In this document: one piece after another, positions 52,807 through 63,859 of the stretch
Layout of the letters: every line of letters starts with the position of its first letter
Numbering within the stretch: position 1 is the first letter of the stretch
NCBI GenBank assembly: GCA_013368375.1
Contig: JAACJP010000009.1
Coordinates: 310,001-374,000, forward strand
Direction: 5' to 3'
Origin: Tricholomella constricta
Taxonomy: Eukaryota; Basidiomycota; Agaricomycetes; Agaricales; Lyophyllaceae
Length of the DNA stretch: 64,000 bases
Notes under the pieces: generated by a model
The model's database searches: none
Seen by the model: only the letters and a program-made list of their open reading frames with translations
Told to the model about the DNA's origin: nothing
Position numbers and translations under genes: made by a program

Positions 52807-55800
52807 ATGATGCAAGGGACCTTCGGAATCAACAGGTCCAGGCTGGAACACAACGTTTTCCAACCAGGCCAACATGAGGGGGACTTTTCCTCAGCCAGTC
52901 AGGACCCTCGACGACCCTTACCCTGGACCCCCTCGAACATATTCAACCCGTCCTACCAACTCGCCACCCCCAACTATCCCCCCTTACCACCATCCGCAAC
53001 GACCTCCGGACCTCTGCCTTCAAGTAACCAGACTCCCAGGTCGTACTACGAAAGGTTGAGGCATCCGGAGATGTTCCAGAGGAGGGATAGGGCTCGAGAA
53101 GAGGGACAGGGACAGTTCGCTCGTCAACAAAACCCCTTTCTACACGGTTCAGACCACGAAAGGATACTGTAAGGGGACGTCCGGATGGGCAGAGGCGAGC
53201 AAAGAGCGCAAGCTGCCGCGAGCCTAGATAGTCCTAAATACGATCAAGTCAGCGATAAGAGCGTGAAGCGTGATGAGGGCGACGAGAGAGTAAGCCTGAG
53301 AGTCGATCAATGTGTAAACCCGAAGATACTGTTATTGTTCAGGTTGGAGATATCCTATCTCCAACCCTAGGCTTATATACTACATCGCCGAGCCAGTGAC
53401 TAAGGCAGTATGTAAGAGCGCTGACGATGAGTAAACAACTGTCCAGCTGACTGATAGGGATCTAAGTAGTGGTGTCGGTGTGGGATAATAACTACGAAAG
53501 GGGCGTAAGAACAGTGGAGCGGTCAGCAAGCATGTCTAAGACGGGGGCCATGGGGGCCGATGACAGGAAGCAAGAGACTAAGCAACAGATAGGAGTGGGC
53601 GCACGGTGCATCCCCTTACAGATACTCTACGAGCTCCGCATGATGCAAGAAGAGTTTTCACGTCAAGCGCACGAACTCCTAGTCAAAACCATGGGGATGG
53701 ATCATCAACCTAGAACACCGGAACAATGGGCCAACCTCGTGCTGTCAACCATACAACTACACGAAACCCATCGACTACCCCCACAACTGATGGTGTTGTT
53801 GCAAATGGGGGGAAACGAAAGACGATTACGCGCCCTGGCTGGAGAAATCCAGACGTCCAACGAAGGAAGAAGATTCTCCGACCCCCAAAGCGCGGGACGA
53901 TCCTTCCACATGCCAATACAGGAGCCCGTTCCCTCCAGAATCGAAACTAGATTCGAAGAGCCTCCACGAGCAACAAGCACTGTCAATACGCAGACAGCTT
54001 CAGCTCTACTCAGGAGAATGAACCAAGGGAACGCACCCCCCAGCCAAGAAGGGTTCAAACCCATCATCACGCTAGAAACAGACGCTCGAAAAGCTCCGAC
54101 ATTCGGGTTCTGGGGAACCCACAACTTACAAGGAATCCCCGAAGAGAACCCCTCTTTCGAAGGACCGTTTTCCAGGCCAAATTCGGGCTTTCAGGGCCCA
54201 CAGAGGACCTTGGCAAATCAAGAAAGAGTACCTCCGAGGGAACCCGAGAACATTCCCCTACCTCCGTCGGAACACGGAACCCCAACACCGCTATCGTACG
54301 CTCACAGCTACGAAGTACGCGAAGAAAACCGGGAAGGAGGGGAGGGAACACCCCCTAGAACATGAGAAGACTGGCGCCAAACACCACCTCACCTGGCGAA
54401 TCAGAACAGGAGGTCACCGCAAGGCCCACACCCAATCTCCCCAAGAGAACGACGTGGTATCGGAGTGGACCCCGGCCCCGGTCAAAACGTAAACATCCTT
54501 GACGGAAGGCAAGGGACCCAACAACAATTCCCCCAGTTCGAACAATACAGAACTGGCTACAACCCCGGACCAGCCCCACCCATACCCGGCGGACGACCGA
54601 ACCCCCAGTACAACGGACCACCTCCACAGCCCCGACCACCTCCGGGATCTTCGGGACCATCTACCCCGAGAGGAAATCAATGGGGAAACGGCCCCGGGGG
54701 ACCAGGAGGGGGAGGAGGAGGTTATGGAGGAGGAGGGGGAGGTCCCGGTGGAGGCGGAGGAGGTCCCAGATGGGGAGGAGGAGGTCACGGAGGAGGAGGG
54801 GGAGGCCCACCCGGAAATCCGGGAGGAGGCCAATTCGCAAACCCTCAACGACCTCCACCTCTACCGCAACAACTCTTAGGCCCAAACCAAAACCTGACCC
54901 CGGAACAGTACCGACACCTCCTAAACCTGGAATCAAAAATCGACATCAGAAAACCGGACCCTTTCACCAGAAAGGAACCGAGGAGATGAAAAACCTTTGT
55001 CACGGAATGCCTGGTAATGTTTCAAGCCAAGGCGATTACCTACGAACAGGACCACCTGAAAGTATCATTCACGAGCTCCTACTTAAAGGATGGAGCCATG
55101 GACTACTTCCGCCTGCAACTCACGTACAACCCGCAACACCCAATGTTCACGAACTGGGAAGGGTTTGTACACAAATTGGGATCACGCTTCGGCATACCGA
55201 ACTCCAGGGTGGAAGCCGAGAATAACATCTCGCGACTGAAAATGAAGGAATGGGAGAAATTCACAGCCTTCATCATCAAATTCGAACAAGAAGCATACGA
55301 AACAGGCTGGAACTGGGTAGCGCTACAGTTCACGCTCCGAAAAGCACTTCCCCTGCAAATCCTCAACGTCCTGGCCATCGCACCAAGTCCCGAAACCTAC
55401 GAAGGTTACAGAGATCTGGTCACTCAAATCGACTGGAGGTACTGGGAACATCGCGTAGAAAATCCAGAGTCATACAAACCTCTCTGGGCGAATAACGCAA
55501 ACACCTCCAACACCTCCGCACGACCTCCGATCGGACCTTCGGCGGGACCCGCACACCGCACGACAACGGAAACGACTCAAGGAAACAGGAATGCACACTT
55601 GAACGCCGAAAGTCATGACCAGGACCCGGACACAGGTAAGGAAGGTAAGGCGCAGGATCAAGAAATCGCATGGGACGACGAAGAAGCCCTACAAGCCAAC
55701 AATTTCGGTTTCAAGAAGTCAACACGCCCCTGGGTGAAGATCGACGAAGACGTAAAGCAACAACAGATTCGGGACAAGGCTTGCATCCTGTGCGGTAACC

Positions 55801-55940
55801 TGGAACACTGGATGCGCGACTGCCTGACAGTAAACGCCATGGGCAGAGCGACCTACCTCATCGGCGACGACATCTTCGAATTTCATCACAAGGCAGAAGA
55901 GGGAAACGTGGAGGCGATTCAGGACTTACCCGGGCTCTGA
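52807..55940 (+). pseudogene. Gypsy-3 gag, with two stops and a solo LTR
   Basis: ATG 52,807; the frame meets the solo LTR (53,168-53,620), whose removal with one TSD copy rejoins it exactly (ERI/LYELRMMQEEF). Then TGA at 54,363-54,365 and 54,987-54,989, both where CGA would give the expected Arg. A Pro-rich then Gly-rich middle (GGGGGGY repeats, 54,700-54,820), a Gag capsid region from ~55,017 (KAITYEQDHLKVSFTSSYL) and zinc knuckle CILCGNLEHWMRDC (~55,790). About 890 codons in all. Confidence 0.85.
53163..53625 (+). mobile_element. solo LTR with TSD GATAC, inside Gypsy-3 gag
   Basis: 53,168-53,620 begins TGTAAGGGGA and ends TCCCCTTACA, perfect 10-bp inverted ends, with GATAC on both sides. 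It holds an 11-bp-arm hairpin (GGTTGGAGATA with a TCC loop, 53,342-53,366) followed by TTATATAC, a TATA-like box. No homologue elsewhere in the window. Confidence 0.88.
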
Positions 55941-55999
55941 ATTGCGACGATCTAAAACTGGACTTTAACTCGACACTACGCGCAACGGCATTATCGACA

Positions 56000-58304
56000 A
56001 TGGACACCCGCACTGTAACACTCTCCTCCCACTCGTCCCTGGCATTCTTAATACACCTCACGCCAAACGGAGGAGGAGAAGAACCCGAAAATACGCTTAT
56101 CGACAGCAGAGCTACCGACAACTTCATGGACTCCGACATGGCGACATCACGCGGGCTCCACCTTGAGGAGCTCAAACCCCCAATAAACCTTTGCCTATTT
56201 GACGGAGAACTCTCCGCATCGGGCAAAATCACACACTATACCACCAACAACGTCAAATTCAGTGACGGCACCACGCAGAGGATAAGATTCCTCCTTACAA
56301 AACTCCACGAGACAGCTGCGATAGTGCTGGGACTATCATGGTTGAAGGAGGTCAACCCCAGAATAAACTGGAAAGACCTCTGCATCACGCTACGAAGGGG
56401 GTCAAACGGCAAAATCGAAGGATCACTACCGGACCTCCGAAGGAAAAAGGAAGTTGCCCCAACGACAACAGGCACAGGAGCCCAACGCCTACCCTTGCGA
56501 TCAGCTCGCTCCTTCATGATCGAAGTACAGTTGGAAGGATCCTCAACGCGACCACGGGCACTTATTGATAGTGGGGCGGCAGGCAACTTCATAACACAAT
56601 CCTCGTGTACAAAGCCAGAACCTCTCGCCAACCCCATGACCCTACAACTGTTCGACGAAAACCCCAGCGGAGGTGGAGCCATTTCACACCATAGTCCCGA
56701 AACAATCAAACTCGAGAACGGACTAGAGTATAAGGTCGACCTCCTCATAACACAGTTGCACCCGGCCACGCCACTAGTGCTCGGACTACCTTGGTTACGG
56801 GAAGCAAATCCGGACATCGACTGGCGAGAAATGTCCATGACCATGAAACAAGGAGCAGGACTAGCCGCGATATCGCTTTCCCAGAAGACACAATGGGGAA
56901 CCGTGACCCTTGAGGAGGAGGAAGACGTCGAAGCTCCGAAACCAGCCAACCCCCTTTCAGAAAAACAACCCCTCCTCAGGGACCTCCGGGACAACGACAA
57001 CAATCAGAACGACACCTCCAACGACATCAGGAAGGAGGAAGACAACCGTCCAAACACCAACAAACCCCAAGAGGAAGTACCAACACCGACAACCCAGTCG
57101 CAAGAGGAGGTAACAGGATGGAAACACACCCAAAAACCACCTCCACCGAACTACTTTCCTCCAAACGTTCTGAGGTCAAAATTCAAACCCCACCCCAAAC
57201 GGAAATCTGCAACGTCCCCAACGACAGAAACACAGGAAGAAGAGGAAACCAACCCAGAAACGGAGGTCGAAGACGAAACCGGAGAGGGAGAAGGGGATGT
57301 CGAAACACAAAACATCCGCCTGATCGGAGCGGCGCCATTCGCGAAACTCATCAGAGACGGAGCTACAGCGTTCCAACTACACATCTCCCCCGCTGAACAG
57401 GAAGAACACCTCCATGCCAATAACACCTCCGACGACGAACCCAAGCAACCAAAGACAGAAAAGGAAATCTTTGAGGAAGTCGTACCTCCGGAGTACAGGG
57501 ACTTCGAAGACGTATTCTCAGCAGGCGAAGTGAAAACCATCCCCCCACATAAACCTTACGATCACACAGTGGAACTCGATGAAAACACCACCCCTCCCTT
57601 CGGAAAGATATACAACATGTCCGAACTGGAGTTGAAAGCCTTGAAGGACTATATTGACGAGATGCTCGGCAAAGGGTTCATCCGACCTTCGAGCTCATCA
57701 GCGGGAGCTCCGGTACTGTTCGCAAAGAAGAAGGACGGATCACTCCGGTTATGCGTGGACTATAGAGGATTAAATCAGATCACCAAGAAGAACTGTTACC
57801 CCTTACCTCTAATCGGAGATCTCATAGACCGACTTCAAAAAGCGAAAGTATACTCGAAGATCGACCTCCGAGTGGGCTACAACAACGTACGCATAGCTCT
57901 GGGACATGAATGGAAGACAGCTTTCCGCACTCGCTATGGACTTTTCGAATACCTGGTAATGCCCTTTGGCATGACAAACTCACCTGCGACATTCCAACAT
58001 TTCATGAATGATATCTTCCACGACATGAACGACGTGTTCATAGTGATCTACCTCGATGACATTCTGGTTTTCTCGGAGACCATAGAGGAACACCACGGAC
58101 ATGTTCGGAAGGTCCTCGAAAGGCTCCGGAAACACAACCTTCATGCGAAACCCGAGAAATGCACGTTTCACACTACGGAGAGTGAATACCTAGGCGTCAT
58201 CGTATCCCCTGGCGGAGTAAAGATGGATCCAGGAAAAGTCGACGCGATCCGGAAGTGGCCTAGACCGACGAAGGTCAAGGAACTCCAATCTTTCCTAGGC
58301 TTTC
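56000..58304 (+). pseudogene. Gypsy-3 pol, protease x2 and reverse transcriptase
   Basis: The frame is -1 to gag and open from about 55,922; first ATG 56,000. Two retropepsin-like domains follow one another. Domain 1 has LIDSRATDNF, with Arg replacing the catalytic Gly, and LGLSWLKEVNP. Domain 2 has LIDSGAAGNF and LGLPWLREANP. An acidic/Pro linker leads to the reverse transcriptase (PLPLIGDLIDRLQKA, VIYLDDILVFS at ~58,045-58,070). The sense frame breaks at the sequence for KELQSFLGF (58,302), where the strand switches. Confidence 0.88.
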
Positions 58305-59104
58305 GGATAGGGAGAACGCGGAGGTCTTTTCTCCGGGTGTGGGTGCGTGCCTTTCGAAGAACTCGTCTCGGGGTGCGTTCCGGACGTTGTTTAGTAGGAG
58401 CTCCTCGTTCAGTATTAGGGCCGCGTTCAATCGTTCGGGGGGTCTGATGATGCGGTTGTTGAAGGAGTTGTGATCCTGTTCGAAACCCTTCTTTGGATAC
58501 ACGTCCGCTCTTCGCGTAAGGGCGTCTGGCTTCGCTCCCAGTCTTCCGGGTCGATAGTTTATGTGGAAGTCGAAGTTCGCCAGGCATTCAGACCATTGTG
58601 CTTGTCTGCGACTAAGTTGTTTGGTCGTGGAGAAGTACTGTAGATTGTTGTGGTCGGAGTACACTTGAATGCGGTGGGGGGATCCCTCCAAGTACGCCCT
58701 CCATTGCTTGAATGCTTCCACGATTGCGAGGAGTTCCTTATCATAGATGTCATAGTTGAGCTCCGCGTCTATCATGGTTCTCGCGTAGAAGGCGACAGGA
58801 CGTAAGTCTTGCAATGTTTCGTCGAATTGGGAGATGATCCCTGCTATGGCGAAGTCGGAAGCATCGCACTCTAGTATCACCGGTAGTTGTGGATCGAAGT
58901 GTCATAGAATGGGTGCGGAGGAGAATGCTTTCTTTAATAGTTCGAAGACTCCTTCACATTCGGAATCCCATTTCCAGATTGTGTCCTTTTGCGTGAGTTT
59001 GTTTAGCCTCTTCGTTATGCCCGAGTAATTGTCGATAAACCGTCGGTAGAAATTTGCAAAGCCTAGGAATGATTGGAGTTCCTTGACCTTCGTCGGTCTA
59101 GGCC
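58303..59104 (-). pseudogene. inverted block: RT end and RNase H of Gypsy-3
   Basis: On the minus strand it reads [20 protein letters not shown] (from 59,104), then, after a TGA at ~58,900, RNase H ([29 protein letters not shown]) and the connection domain ([18 protein letters not shown]), ending at ~58,303. The ends are bounded by a ~48-bp inverted repeat: the WPRPTK...LGF sequence occurs at 58,256-58,303 (+) and 59,104-59,057 (-). Confidence 0.88.
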
Positions 59105-59835
59105 AGACCACACAACTCATCATGAGGACTTATTTCTGGCCCGGACTACGGAAGGAGGTCACTCGATACGTCCGAAGCTGTCATACCTGTAAAAGAGCGA
59201 AGGTCCCATGCCATAGCCCATACGGATTGTTGAAACCACTCCAGATTGGGCGAAGGCCGTGGGCCTCCATATCCATGGACCACATGGTAGAATTACCGGA
59301 ATCGGATGGGTACGACACAGCAAAGGAACTTACTCAGCTATTCTTGGAACATGTCTTCTCCAAGCACGGACTGCCCGACGACATCATATCAGACAGAGGC
59401 ACCCTCTTCGTCTCCCGTTTCTGGAGCTCGCTATGTAAAGCCCTGGACATCAAATCGAACCTTTCGACCGCGTATCACCCGGAGACCGACGGCCAGACGG
59501 AACGAGTAAATCAGACACTGGAACAGTACCTCTGGATGTACGTGAACTATCTCCAGACCAACTGGCAAACTCAACTCCCTCTGGTGGAATTCACGTATAA
59601 CAATACGACCCATTTGACCACGGGAGTTTCCCCTTTCTTCGCGAACAAGGGTTATCACCCCCGCTTGACAATCTCTATAAAAGATATACCAGCGAAAGAA
59701 GCCCAGGAGGTAGCCGTAGACCTCCGGACCCTCCAGGACTACCTCCGCAAAGAAATAGAGATCGCAAACAAAGCCTACAAACGATTCGCGGACAAGAAGC
59801 GGGACCCTACACCAGACTGGGCTGTAGGAACGGAG
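59105..59835 (+). pseudogene. Gypsy-3 integrase, internally deleted
   Basis: Continues on the plus strand with TTQLIMRTYFWPGLRKEV and CHTC of the zinc finger; its two His are lost. The DDE core has MDHMVELPESDGYD, then a gap of roughly 25-30 residues compared with the other integrases here, then KHGLPDDIISDRGTLF and TDGQTERVNQTLEQ. It is split by a solo LTR after GTEV. Confidence 0.85.
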
Positions 59836-60365
59836 GTATGTGTGACGACGGGTATGACGATTGAACGCGCGCGAGCCCGGTTCGGACTTATTGGTAACCG
59901 GACCTGTACAATAATATCTTACATAACCCAGTATTTGTATAAATGCCACGCGCGTCCCTTATGGACGCGCATATCATATATTATCATCTTTTTCTTGCCT
60001 CGCTCGCTGGCTCGACAATAAGTCTGCTTCGCGATCTAGGCGCTGCCTACTCCTAGGCCTAGGACCCGGAGCCGGGACACAGCTCACCTTACTCAGGTTT
60101 ACAGAGTCCCTGGGCGGGTCAAGACCCCCCTTCGCTGAGGGTCACACAGCGTGGGAAGAATCGGGTAACGCCTCACAAGTAGGCTGTGACCCGATTCCTC
60201 CCTTCTTCTTCTCAACCATCTGCACGATCAGATAACGCCTCCCAGGAGAGCTGTGGTCCGATCGTGCCTCCCGCCCATGGATAACGCCTCCTCTTGAGCG
60301 CTGTGGTCCATGGGCCCGCAGGACTTCTCCTCTCGAGAAGTTATCCAGAACGGCATCACAGTATG
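59836..60365. mobile_element. solo LTR with TSD GTATG and three hairpins
   Basis: 59,841-60,360 (520 bp), TGTGACG...ATCACA, flanked by GTATG. Removing it with one TSD copy restores pol ([14 protein letters not shown]) in frame. Inside are a GCGCGTCC/GGACGCGC hairpin (~59,950), the palindrome TCCTAGGCCTAGGA (~60,052) and three related hairpins at 60,158-60,315. Confidence 0.9.
60158..60315. repeat. three hairpins sharing a conserved loop
   Basis: Hairpins at 60,158-60,197 (arm GAATCGGGT), 60,222-60,267 (arm GCACGATC plus GA after one mismatch) and 60,273-60,315 (arm GCCCATGGA). All arms pair fully apart from the one mismatch. Each loop has AACGCCTC on the 5' side and GCTGTG on the 3' side with 6-9 variable bases between. 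Arms are unrelated to each other. Confidence 0.9.
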
Positions 60366-60945
60366 GCTTGACTGCCAGAAAATCAAAACGAAACGCCCCT
60401 CCAAAAAGCTGGACCACCGGAGACTGGGCCCCTTCAAAATCCTGCAGAAGATCTCCAGCCATGCATATTGACTGGAACTACCTCCGACACTGAAAGGGAT
60501 TCACAACGTCTTCCACGTCAAGTTACTCGAGAAGCACAAACACGAGAATTTCCCCGGACGATCAAAACCACCTCCGCAGACGATCAAAGTCGAGGGCGAA
60601 GAACACTACGAAGTGGGACAAATCCTAGATTCCCGAACACAAGGAAAACACGTCCTCTACTTGGTACGATGGGAAGGGTACAGCCCCGAAGACGATACCT
60701 GGGAACCAGCGGAGAATATAGAGGGAGCAAAGAACATGGCCCTTGAATTCCACCGATTATTCCCCAGAAAGCCACGGGACCACATGATTTGGAAGAAGGA
60801 CTCGAACGAACATTCACGCACATCACGACAATCATGCAAATTCTTCCAAGACAACGGACTCTGTTATATATACCCCGACCCCCAGAACAACAACATTACA
60901 AAAGAAAAACGATATCAAGAAAAAATAAACAAACTTCAAGTGTAA
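60366..60945 (+). pseudogene. Gypsy-3 pol C-terminus with chromodomain
   Basis: Reads [18 protein letters not shown], a TGA (~60,469-60,471) where an Arg codon is expected, then FHVKLLEKH and a chromodomain (HYEVGQILDSRTQGK...LVRWEGYSPEDDTWEP). A C3H-like C-x5-C-x5-C stretch without known role lies near the end; stop at 60,943-60,945. Confidence 0.85.
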
Positions 60946-61002
60946 ATATTTAGCAAAGGAAACGAAGAAAGTCCAAAAAAAAAACACCGCTGAAGGAACC
61001 GA

Positions 61003-63274
61003 CTACTCAACACGACGATGCTTGGAGGGACCCGCACTGGCAGAGGAAGTGTCCTCGCGCCCAACTCCCACCTTCCCAACCAACCCTGCCTCCAGAGGAC
61101 ACATCGACGCGATGTCCTGCTCGTCGTCAGCAATCAGCTGGGACCGGGATACGAACTCAGCAAGGGCATCTTCACGAGTGAGTGAGGTGCGATGAAGGGC
61201 AAGGAAGTGCTCAAACGCGGGTGTAAGGGCGCCCACTATCTTATCTAATATTGGTTATCTAATCGTATCTTATCGAGACGATTACGCTATTGTTTGGCAA
61301 CACCTTCTGGTGTTGCCTATTTAATTCATTACATTAAATAAGTATAGACAACCTTGTACACCTATACGTAGCAATCAACAGACTTGTCAAGCTTACGTCT
61401 AGTGTGAACACCAAGGTCCCCAACATCTGTAACTCCGTTACAGCGGGGAAGGGAACCTCGGGGTCGACAGGGGGAGGGAAAAGCTCGAGAAGCAAGTGCC
61501 GCTCAAGGACCTGATGAGCGCCATGGATGATATTTCGGACAGGCGACGCCTCCAAATTGACGAGGGCACGACGCAGAGCACCATCTGCGATGTACATGTC
61601 GGAAGCGAAGGCGGTGCGCGTGAGGTCGAGGGCTACAACAAGTTTCAGGAAAAGGAAGAAAAAAGGAAAGGGAGTGAAAGGAATGGAAGGAAACTCACCA
61701 TCAACACGAAGGCGAAGGTCCAAGGCATGACCACGCCAATGGTCCCGGACCTCCTGAAGATGGACGACGTGCCCCTGAAGACCCGCAACCTCATCCTCAA
61801 GACCCGCAACCTGCATCCGCAGATCCTCGACCTCCGCGTCACGGTCGACGTCGGCGACCTCCACGGCACTCGATGTCTGCGCCTGCAGATGAAGAAAACG
61901 TTCACGCTCGTCGGCGAGTTCGGATAGGACTCCCCGAAAACGACCTTTGTTGCGTTCGCCCTCGGCCTGGAGACGCTTGACCTGGGCCGAAAGGGCCTGA
62001 GCCCGCACGACTTCCTGATCGTAAAGGCATCGGAGACGAAGATGCGCCTCAGGCGAAGGGACAGGGAGGGCAGGGGCAGCGGGGGGGGGACAATAACAAC
62101 ATGGCAGGCGGAGAAGACTGCAGGACGGGCATTGGAGAATTCGAAATAGACGAGCCCTTTAAAAAGAGAGGCTCAACAGGGGGAGTATCGGGGGACACCG
62201 CGCGCGTAGCGCCCGACAAAGGAGGGACCAAAAGAGGAGAAGTCGGCGCCATGGGAGAAAGGGAGGGGGAACGAGGCACGAACGAAGGACGCCTCCCCAG
62301 CCCCTGCAGACCAGATCGCCCACCCCCACGACTAACAGACGCTAATTTTCGACCCTTGCCCTCGGGTACCACAAAAAATAGCACACGGAGGCGAAGCACG
62401 GCTAACGCTGACGGCGGCCTCATCACCAGAAGACGAAGTAAGGGAAGTGACCTCCGCAGAGGGCACGGAGACAAGGGAGGGTCGAAAGGAAGGCGGCGCC
62501 ACACGCAAGACGCGATGGATAGCGACGAAGGACATCGCGACGCCGGTGCAGGAAAAATGAAAACCCTCAGTACGGGACCGCAGCCATGCCAAGGGGATCG
62601 ACAACTCCCTGGACGCCACCTCAAGACCATGATCAAGCGAGAGCAAACACAGGGCGTGCTTAGCGCGGCAATCGACACAGGGAAGGGTCCCGCGTAGACG
62701 AACCTCCTGAAAATGGCAAGGCTGCCGACGTGCCTGACACCGATTGCACTAACGAAGGGCCAGAACAAGTAATCAGATGAAACATCCAGCCTGATCACAA
62801 ACGAAATACGACACTTACCGGGCCATGCGCCTCACCCCAAGCCAAGGAGGGAGGAACTCGCACGGCGGTACGCATCACCTCCGCCAGAAGTGCGTCTGTC
62901 AAAAGTGGCCCCCATGACAACAAGGTCGCTGCAGGACGCGACACGGGATCACTGGATAACTCGAAAAGGGCCTCCGGAGTGGTTGAACGGGGGCGACGGA
63001 TTTGCGGAGCCCGAGCCGGAAGACGAACGACCAGTCGAGGGAGAGAGGGTGTAGAGGGATCAAGGGAAGACCTGGGGATGACTTCGACACCTTCGACACC
63101 CCCATCTCGAAGTGTGGTGATTCCGGGAAGAGAAGGCGCTGGGGAAACAGATGGGGGCACGCCCAGAAACGCCACACGCGCCCGATCTTCGACGGATAAT
63201 TGCGCCAACTCTTGATCGCGCAAAACCTGAGCAGCGGAGGCGGAGGATGCAGAATTTTGTTTGAAGGATGACAT
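61003..63274 (-). pseudogene. antisense Cys6-cluster/coiled-coil gene carried by Gypsy-3
   Basis: Start ATG 63,274 (MSSFKQNSASSASAAQ). Exon 1 ends at 62,819. The intron 62,818-62,749 (GTAAGT...TTAG) leads in phase into C-x2-C-x6-C-x12-C-x2-C-x6-C (62,748-62,647), the spacing of a fungal Zn2Cys6 cluster. A Ser/Pro-rich middle needs two homopolymer corrections (a T6 run near 62,372 and a C9 run near 62,082). A coiled coil follows (LSAQVKRLQAEGERN...VEDLRMQVAGLEDEVAGLQ). A second clean intron (61,698-61,633) precedes the last exon, which is split by the solo LTR 61,222-61,442. It ends GPSKHRRVE at 61,003. Function unknown; regulator or structural protein of the element are both possible. Confidence 0.6.
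61217..61447 (+). mobile_element. Gypsy-2-family solo LTR with TSD GCGGG
   Basis: 61,222-61,442 (221 bp) is the reverse complement match of the Gypsy-2 LTRs as written on the plus strand, with more differences. GCGGG lies on both sides. Excision rejoins VPFPA/FEHFLALHR of the antisense gene. Confidence 0.92.
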
Positions 63275-63497
63275 GAAGAAGACAAAAAAGAAATGGAAAA
63301 GGAAAGACAGCCAGAATTTTCCTCTTTTTTCGATCTCCGAGATCCTCCAAATCACCCACACGGACCCACAATTCATCTAGGCCCACATGTGCCCCTCACG
63401 TGACCGCGCGCGACCCAGAAAAGAAAACAACTGCCACACTCCCCGTATTCGAACCTTTTTCCGCGTCTCAGTGGCTTGACGCTTGAGGAGGGGGTAA

Positions 63498-63854
63498 TGT
63501 CACGACCGCCCCTAACAACCACCCCTAAAATCACATCCCACTACGCTTTCCCATGCACATCCACGTATATAATATGACACCACTTCTTTCCAGACTCTTT
63601 ACCTCGATATTACCTATTGTTAAGACTAGTTCTCGTTCTTGTTCTCGTTTCTCTCTCTCTCTCTCAATCTATTCGGCTTCACACTCGTATCACTTGAGCT
63701 CGTTCGTTCGAATCAGCCCTGGTGAACACCTTCATCAACGCTCACGACCTCCGAACACTCCTTCGTAGGCCGTCTTCCTTGACGAACGTCAGGCCTGTCC
63801 GCTTCAGTGGTTCCAGAATAACTCTGTAACTGGCATGCTACACAGGTCCTAACA
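63498..63854 (+). repeat. Gypsy-3 3' LTR
   Basis: 357 bp; TSD GGTAT follows at 63,855-63,859. Confidence 0.9.
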
Positions 63855-63859
63855 GGTAT

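Larger units (their letters stand above)
52331..63854 (+). mobile_element. Gypsy-3: decayed Ty3/gypsy chromovirus with antisense gene
   Basis: LTRs 52,331-52,688 and 63,498-63,854, about ten single-base differences by eye, all transitions, plus one indel; TSD GGTAT. Order: gag, pol with two protease domains, RT, an inverted RNase H block, integrase, chromodomain, then ~2.5 kb with a minus-strand gene before the polypurine tract (GAGGAGGGGG, ~63,486-63,495). Three solo LTRs are inserted in it. It is older than the elements of the central nest. Confidence 0.9.

Noticed and set aside
55920..55950. classical slippery heptamer at the Gypsy-3 gag/pol overlap
   Set aside because: Pol is in the -1 frame and the frames overlap, but CCC GGG in the zero frame does not allow re-pairing after a -1 slip; the site remains unknown.
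56236..57003. 255-codon minus-strand frame opposite Gypsy-3 proteases
   Set aside because: Ser/Arg-rich reverse reading of conserved sense codons; no start context, introns or domain, unlike the antisense gene at 61,003-63,274.
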